Positions 57,641-64,000 of a stretch of DNA of 64,000 nt are shown here, piece after piece. The number at the start of each line of letters is the position of its first letter. Within the stretch, counting starts at the first letter, position 1. Both the position numbers and the translations under genes were made by a program. Source of the DNA: Welwitschia mirabilis (lineage: Eukaryota > Gnetophyta > Gnetopsida > Welwitschiales); contig JBOZIK010000001.1 of the NCBI GenBank assembly GCA_051453625.1, forward strand, positions 47,327,012-47,391,011, written 5' to 3'. The notes beneath the pieces are model-generated. The model was not told the origin of the DNA. It worked only from the letters and a program-made list of their open reading frames with translations, and searched no databases.

Positions 57641-60189
57641 CAAATGTGTTTTGCATGTAGCTAGAAAGAAAAATTCTTTATCTTCTTATGTAAACATGAT
57701 GATGAAATGTCCTTTGAATATTGATGATGCTGCCAAGGGATGTCGTGCTATGTATCTTCATCTCAATCATCATTATTGCACCACATGTCACTATGATGTA
57801 TTTATCTATACTTCCACCATGTATAATCAAAATTAAGTTGAATCTAATTCATTATCTAACTAAGCTCATTAGTGCAATGGATTTGATTTCCTAAGAAGGT
57901 GTAGGAACATGAGTTTTTTGCTATGTTTCCTCAGAAGGTCAGTGGCACCACTACTAGCATTTGGTGCTGAGAGTTCTTTATTTTGAAGATAGTTCTTTTA
58001 AAGGCCATAATATACTTGCTCATGTTAAGGAAAGTCCATAATTTCATGTAACATTAATAGAGATGATCAAAAAATTAATATATGATAAAATCATTAATTT
58101 AATTTTTTTAATATACTACATTAATCAATTATACTCGCTTATAATTTCAATTTCAGTATGCAAACACACCCCTAACTGGTCTTCGACAAGTCCCTTTAAA
58201 AAAAAGTTGATGAAGAAATGATGGCATATAAAAATTAACTAAGTGAAAATGGTAAGTAAGGAAATGATATGACATTTTAGGTTTTTTTTTTTTTGAGCAA
58301 TCTTTAATGAATAAGGCATCAAAATTGAAAAAATTCTATAAAACTGGATGTCATACCCCAACCAAACTTCAACTTGATCTTCAAATCTATAAAGATTAAA
58401 AATTTATACAAGGATTTAGAGAACAAGTTAATTACATGACTAGCAAATGATTATGATTAATGCATTTAGGGAGCATAATGTAATGCAAGGCTTAAAGTAA
58501 AATATAATTTTTAGGAAACACAAAACATGCAATCAAATTAAAAATACATTATTCATGACTTAAAAAAACAGAATACCTAAATTGATGACCACATTTATTA
58601 AAAATTTCACAAATTTTATTCTAAATTTAAATGTTACACATTATTAAATAAATAAGATATTCTCTAAGTAAACATATAAGTAATCAAAAATTGGTTAAGT
58701 AAATTTCTAAGTATGTAAGTTAAATAAAATTAATCACAAAAGATCTTCTAATTCTACCTTTTTCATTCCAATTTACCTTTTTCCATAATCATGTCTTGTT
58801 TTATATTTTAAGTATTTTTGATCTAATTGGCATCCAATGTTATGACATCCCTTCCAATAGGTTTAAGCATGTTTTGATCTAAAAGGAATCAATGCTACAT
58901 TATTCAGCCTCTATGTAGCTGAACATGTCATAAATTAAATCATTAGAGTTGCATTTCTAGCAAGCGTCCAGAGCCCTGGTGTAGTCAGCTAAATCCAATT
59001 TTTAATAATAACTAAATAATGTGATTTCAAGGAGGAGATATTTTTATCCTTTTAAATCATCCTTCTTATGTTCAATAATTTTTATTAAACACAAAGAATC
59101 ATTGGCTCATTAGCCTAATCAAGATATCTCTACAAAATTCTTGAAAAGTAATTAGCTTAGCATGAAAGTAAATTCCACCTTAATTTAACCATATTTTCCC
59201 TTTGAAAGACCTTAAGTGAAACAAACTTTAATAAGTTAGCTTGAAAATAATCAAAACATCTTCTTGAAAAACTATAAGTAAACTTAAATTCTACCTAATT
59301 CATAAGAATAATGTGATCACTTATTATAAGTTTATTTCATTTAGGGCAATCAATCAAAATCATCTAATTTTAATAACTTGTAAGTGGATGGAAGGAAAAG
59401 GTAGTAAATAACTTTTATTAACTAGAATGAAAATGTAAAAAATGGGAATTATCGTTTGACAAATGATGATTTATTTAGGGAAATAGACAGAATTTTGGAT
59501 TTCCTACCTAAAAATGCTTAAGACGGTAATTATAGAGGTATAAGTGCTTGGGTGGTTTAAGTCATGATAAGGTGTCAAGCACAAAATTTTTAAGCATTTT
59601 TAATTTTCTCAAATCAAGATTTATTCTAAAGGTAAAATCTACTATAGAAGATATTCCTAATCTAAAATCACACAAAGAAGCTAATAATTTTTCAAAACAT
59701 TTCCCAAGGTATTGCACATGTGAAGGTTCACAATAATGAATGCAATGTTTGAATGATGAACCAAAATTATATAAAGCATTCAAATAGAAGATTAAATCTC
59801 TATAAATATTTATACATGAATCTATAAAATTGAAAAGAATGTTAATGCTAATAGTAAAATTTATTCATTTAAAATCAACTATTTTATATCCTTTATCTTA
59901 TTCCTATTTACTTAACAACTCACACAAGATGTCATTTTCATGGAAGATAAAGTTGAAGTGAAAATCATGAAAGACAAATGATCATCAAAAGAAGTACTAG
60001 AATATGGTTCAAAAGGTATGGATTTGTCTTGATCATCAAAGTTAAAGTCTTGCTTAAGAGATAAAAATGACATAATTGGTTTAAGAGGTTGTTGAAAAAA
60101 GGGTTGATCTAAGGAAGAATTTTTGTTAATCTTCTTTTTTTTGTTAAGATTCTTAAGGGATTATTCCTGAAAAGGTTGCACAGGTGACA
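57641..60189 (-). other. Element G interior lacking recognisable pol
   Basis: No RT, integrase or protease motif was found on either strand. At 58347 TGTCATACCCCAACC resembles the start of a gypsy LTR (TGTCA(T/C)ACCCC is common in plants), so a further solo LTR may sit at about 58347-59500. Minus-strand ORF remnants at 59560-59780 are not recognised. Confidence 0.45.
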
Positions 60190-61120
60190 TAGGTTAAGGT
60201 TCAAAGATATGTTCATTTTTAATGTTATCTACTTCATTAATTTTACCTATGGATTTGTCCATTATTGTATAACATTCTAATTTTTCTTTTTCCTCATATG
60301 TTTGCTTACTTATTATATATTGTTCATCATCATTTGAAGTATCTAATCCTACTTCAAAGTATAGCCTATTTACATGCAATCTTTCACTCTCTAAGACATT
60401 TCTAAACTCAAGGTCCTCTTAGATGTCATGATTGGTTTTGTGATGGGATTCTTCATTATTCCTAANNNNNNNNNNNNNGGTTGTCATCTATTATAATCTC
60501 ATCAATCCCTTCAAAGTTATTAAAGCTATTGGATTTATAAAATCTAGGAAGGTTTTCTACTTCTTGTTGTTGATTAAGTGTACTAAAGATTTGAGTAGTA
60601 ACATGGTTTAACAATTAGTTATTTTACTCAATTCTTTGGTTTATTTACATTTCAACTTTCATGAATCTTATAAGGATGTCTTTCAAAAAATTTGAAGAGG
60701 TTTGTTGAATTTTGGGAGATGAAGGTTAGTAGTCAAATGATGAAGGGCACTAAAAATAAAATGAAGGATATGAATCAAAGAATGGAGAATATGAAGTTGA
60801 GGGATAATGATCATAAGAAGTGAAGGAATGTATGGGATCAAACCCCTGATGAGAGATATATAGGCTATGGAATTCGTAATGACTAGGATGTTGATTTATG
60901 TATGGATGGGATTGAGAACACTCTTCAAAGGTTTGTCTATTATCAAAAGGATCTAGGGGTTGTAGTTGGTATGAGTTATATTGAAGGTAATCCCTCAGAG
61001 TTTGTTTTGGCCTAATAAAATATCCTATGATTCATTTAGATTGGTTCTAGCTCTGAGAACCATATGGATAAATAGGATTTAGATTGAAAGGTATGTGAAA
61101 TGGATTTAAAGGCCTACTCA
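60190..61120 (-). pseudogene. Element G gag-like remnant
   Basis: Minus strand: a Tyr/Pro/Ser/His-rich section, SHPYINQHPSHYEFHSLYIS and YDHYPSTSYSPFFDSYPSFY (60740-60930). It is followed by SNFLKDILIRFMKVEMQINQ and NNQLLNHV (60600-60690), resembling the helical gag end that precedes the zinc-poor linker in Athila-type elements (..FM...QI..QNQ..IR.LE.Q.GQ). An acidic segment, VGLDTSNDDEQYIISKQTYE, ends it at 60194. Stops sit at Gln-type positions. A 13-N gap lies at 60466-60478. Gag assignment is by position and pattern and is moderately sure. Confidence 0.5.
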
Positions 61121-61689
61121 TGATTTAAGTTCAAGAAAATGATTAATGATTTAGGTTGATAGTTCATATTTCCTAGATTTTTTAGAGTTTATAGGGATCC
61201 TACAAGTCAATAAGGTTTAGATAGGTAACAAAAGATAATAGTCCAAGTTACAGAGAAGTCTGAGTAGAAATGCTGACGATGCTAATCAGGTAAGGAAATG
61301 AAGTTAGTTTATTTGAGTAGCATGATTTACAAAAAAAAAGATGAAAGGATCATGAGATCTACACAAATGATCTCTAGTTATAAGGTCTAGAAAAATTGAA
61401 AATAAACTAGAAATAACTATGTTTTTTTCAAAAACTAAACCTATGAAATTAACTAAAACATTTTAATTTTTTTAAAAAAATTCTAATATAAATAAAAACT
61501 GATAAAACTAAAGAAATTATAGTTTTTTATAGAAATTAGGAGAAAGATAAATTACATAAAAAAATTATTAGAGTTTAATTTGATTTTAGCTCACAATCTT
61601 AGGTTTATTTGCACCTATAAAAAATTCATTAAACTTACAACTTGAAAATATCAAACATACAATTGAAGTTAACCAAAATCAACAATTTA

Positions 61690-61886
61690 AAGTGATTTAG
61701 ATTTTACTAGAAAAGGATCAGTACCTACCATTGGAAAAAAGAGAGCACACACTCAAAAGAAAAAAAAGGACTAGTTCAAGTATTGCTGAAAGAAGTACTA
61801 GTACCCACCACTAGAAAAATAAAAACAAACTAAAATTGTAAGAATAAAATCATGTACTCTTAAAAAAAAATTATTGTACTGATATA
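61690..61886 (-). repeat. Element G leader with ACTAGTACC micro-repeats
   Basis: Motifs ATCAGTACCTACCATTGGAA, GACTAGTTCAAGTATTGCTG, TACTAGTACCCACCACTAGA repeat at 30-60 bp spacing. It matches 8747-8976, including order. Confidence 0.6.
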
Positions 61887-61904
61887 TCCCTGGCAATGGT
61901 GCCA
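61887..61904 (-). promoter_or_regulatory. Element G tRNA-Asp PBS
   Basis: The minus strand reads TGGCACCATTGCCAGGGA against the canonical TGGCGCCGTTGCCGGGGA. The three differences are exactly the three CG sites, each changed to CA. Confidence 0.85.
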
Positions 61905-61913
61905 AAATCTAAT

Positions 61914-62680
61914 TGTAGCTTTGCAGTGATCTAGATTTAAACTAAGTGAAACACATAGTATCATTCTTCCATAGGGATATATGAGGTAAATTTAATCAAA
62001 ATATACAAAATTATTCTAACTTATAATGAAAAACTCAAATAATAAAAAAATTAAAAGTTAAGAAAGAATTGATCTTCGGTTAGTAACACAAGGGAACAGA
62101 AATGTCCAAGGAGCCAATGGCTCATCTAACTCTTCTCCTTTGCTCCATTGGTTCCTATATCCTAAAACTTAATAAATAAGTAAGCTCTATCTAAAAATTG
62201 CTAATGCCTAGTTAATGTGAAATATAATTAGTCCTACCTAAATATTACCAATGCCAAATTAATGTGAAATGATGATGAAAGGATTCAAATTAGTTCTAGA
62301 ACTAGCCTTTATAAACATTAGTAATACCAATTTAAATGTGTATTAACAACAAAATAATTTTAACTAGTTCTATATTAAAATATATAATGAATTATACATT
62401 ACATTAATGGAGGAGGAAAAGAAGAAGAACTTCTCAACTAACCTTAGATCATTCCACCCCTAATAAAGAGTATCATAGTACCATGACAAACTAACTTCAA
62501 AGTCCTTCCCACATTAAGTCAAACAAAAGATGTTTACAATGGGGCATCAAGGTCCTTTTATAGATAAGGAAAGGCTTAGAGGGCATTGTTATGATTACAT
62601 TAGATGCCATCTTTATCTGTTAGATGGCGATTACATAAGGAAAGCTATTTAAGGATGGTTGCATAAGAAGGAAGTCAACC
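61914..62680 (-). repeat. Element G 5' LTR
   Basis: About 767 bp from TGTAGCTTTGCAG, with a minus-strand TATA box CTATAAAAGG at 62554-62563. Similarity to the left LTR stops near 62680; the outer part may be lost. Confidence 0.8.
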
Positions 62681-62689
62681 AAGCAAAGT

Positions 62690-63661
62690 CTAAGCTAAAA
62701 ATAAAAAGAGAATATGATATTTAAGGCAAAAAATTTAAGAAAACATTAGCTAGAATAAAAGATATGTGATAAATGTTAAATTATTAAAAAATTTAAATCA
62801 AGCCTATGAAATGTTAATAAAGGATGTAAGAAATTTTCAAGAAGATGCTTAAAAAGCCTTGAAAAGACTAAAATTTGATGAATAAAACATTTAAAAGGGT
62901 AAATAAGTGTAAATAAGTGAATAAAGATAAATAAAGTTAAGTAATAAATGAGAATTCATGCTAAGAATTTATAGAAGTCTATGGCTTATATAGTCAATGT
63001 TCAACTTCTAAAAGTAAATGATTGACAATTTCAAGGATTTGTCCAATAACTTAATTAACCCTCCAATAATAATGGTTGATAATATCTGCATGGTTAGCCT
63101 CCTTACATAATCTAATTAATTGTTTAAGACCTTTGGAAAATTCAAAGTAATGTGGTTACCCCATAGGTTACCTACAACAATCAACTCTTTATAATAAAGA
63201 GGTTGATTGTAACATCTTAAATTTAAGTATCCTAATTAACCATAATTTTTTAAAGCATTATTAGCTAACGTGCACAATGAATCCTAGGATCAAAGCCTAT
63301 TCCTATTAAAATATTATAAGATTTAAAATAGTTAGATCACAGAAAGCAGAAAAACACAGAAAAACATCTATCATCCACCTGCTCGTCTGGACATCACAGG
63401 AGACAACAGAAACTAAATTATTGCAGAAAAATTGCAATTCAAAGATAAACTGAAAATAAAAATAACACATTATTATCCTGCTTATCATGAGGAATACAGA
63501 GGATACAACCACACCTTTTATAGAAAACCAAAATCTGAAAAACTTAAATTGAAACATAGCACACAGAAAACCTAAAGCTCCGAATAAAATACAATGTCAT
63601 ATAGACAAATAAACGGTATACTTATCTAAACGATAATAACTTTTGTACTCCTTGATAGACT
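62690..63661 (-). other. Leader/interior of a further gypsy element
   Basis: AT-rich, ending at a tRNA-Asp PBS, so it should be the 5' leader of a minus-strand element. CATCTATCATCCACC and CTCGTCTGGACATCACAGG near 63365 resemble the CCAGACGA-type motifs in the LTR at 4.3-5.4 kb. No gene seen. Confidence 0.4.
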
Positions 63662-63679
63662 TCCCTAACAATGGCGCTA
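63662..63679 (-). promoter_or_regulatory. tRNA-Asp PBS of a further gypsy element
   Basis: The minus strand reads TAGCGCCATTGTTAGGGA versus TGGCGCCGTTGCCGGGGA, with one CG still intact. It adjoins an LTR-like TG start at 63683. Confidence 0.75.
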
Positions 63680-63682
63680 ACT

Positions 63683-64000
63683 TGTTGCGGTGTGTATTTG
63701 TGCATACTTTTGCATTAAAATAGATTCTATTATTAATAATTAAAATAGATATTATGCCTAATACATCACACTAATATAATTGAAGTGACCCAAAATGTTA
63801 TATCTCATTGAAGTCTATAAGTATAAGACTTAGGTTGTAACTAAACTTAAGAACCAAAAATAATGAATAATAATGCAAGAAAATAAACTACCATGCAAAG
63901 TGTAATATGCAATCTAAGCTAACATGCAATGTAAATAACCCTAACCCTACTTGCTTTTCAGCCTTAACAAAGGCTGTCCTTGATAATCTATATCACCCAA
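63683..64000 (-). mobile_element. Start of a gypsy 5' LTR (runs off the window)
   Basis: TGTTGCGGTGTGTATTTG begins directly beyond the PBS, and the LTR continues to the window end. No copy elsewhere in the window. Confidence 0.55.

Larger units (their letters stand above)
56857..62680 (-). mobile_element. Ty3/gypsy-primed non-autonomous element G
   Basis: Direct repeats at about 56857-57640 and 61914-62680 align over 750 bp. A tRNA-Asp PBS lies just inside the right one on the minus strand, so the element runs right to left. The 4.3-kb interior has a gag-like region beside the leader but no recognisable RT, RNase H or integrase. It therefore resembles gag-only (TR-GAG/LARD-type) derivatives of Athila/Tat elements. 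The window contains a related LTR at 8996. Confidence 0.75.

Overview
The window looks like intergenic DNA of a land-plant nuclear genome. It is very AT-rich (about 30% GC by eye) and almost entirely built from old, mutated LTR retrotransposons nested in each other. Seed-plant origin is supported by plant-type Ty1/copia and Athila/Tat-like Ty3/gypsy polyproteins, primer-binding sites for tRNA-iMet and tRNA-Asp, a class III peroxidase remnant and tRNA-derived SINE-like heads. The extreme AT content combined with in-frame stops at expected Gln and Trp codons and CG-to-CA/TG changes points to heavy methylcytosine deamination. That would suit a gymnosperm such as Welwitschia, but the species is a guess. 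No intact protein-coding gene was found.

Layout. 1-5.4 kb: remains of a plus-strand Athila-like gypsy element (integrase end, post-pol coiled-coil ORF, polypurine tract, LTR with TATA box). 5.5-9 kb: unclassified DNA with assembly gaps, then a gypsy leader and PBS. 9-10.3 kb: minus-strand gypsy LTR. 10.3-15.4 kb: minus-strand copia element A with both LTRs. 16-22.1 kb: plus-strand gypsy element C (gag knuckle, protease, RT, RNase H, integrase). 22.7-24.1 kb: a less AT-rich low-copy gene fragment. 24.2-30.06 kb: minus-strand copia element D with internal duplication. 30.2-30.5 kb: peroxidase exon remnant.

30.5-38.3 kb: AT-rich DNA with two notable items: a fairly well kept, unrecognised minus-strand ORF (34.07-34.69 kb) and a 2-kb array of nested tandem repeats built on a 28-bp palindrome (35.1-37.1 kb). 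38.3-41.5 kb: an unrecognised degenerate plus-strand coding region followed by a polypurine/TATA-like stretch. 44.3-54.7 kb: minus-strand copia element E split by element F, a copia-primed element with 2.2-kb LTRs and only a 1.7-kb interior (LARD-like). 55.1-56.3 kb: tandem duplication and two SINE-like heads. 56.86-62.7 kb: minus-strand gypsy-primed element G, which seems to carry gag but no pol. 62.7-64 kb: leader, tRNA-Asp PBS and start of the LTR of a further minus-strand element.

The genes do not form a working pathway. The coherent picture is of successive insertions followed by decay. Several N gaps are flanked by the same sequence on both sides, so part of the apparent duplication comes from assembly.
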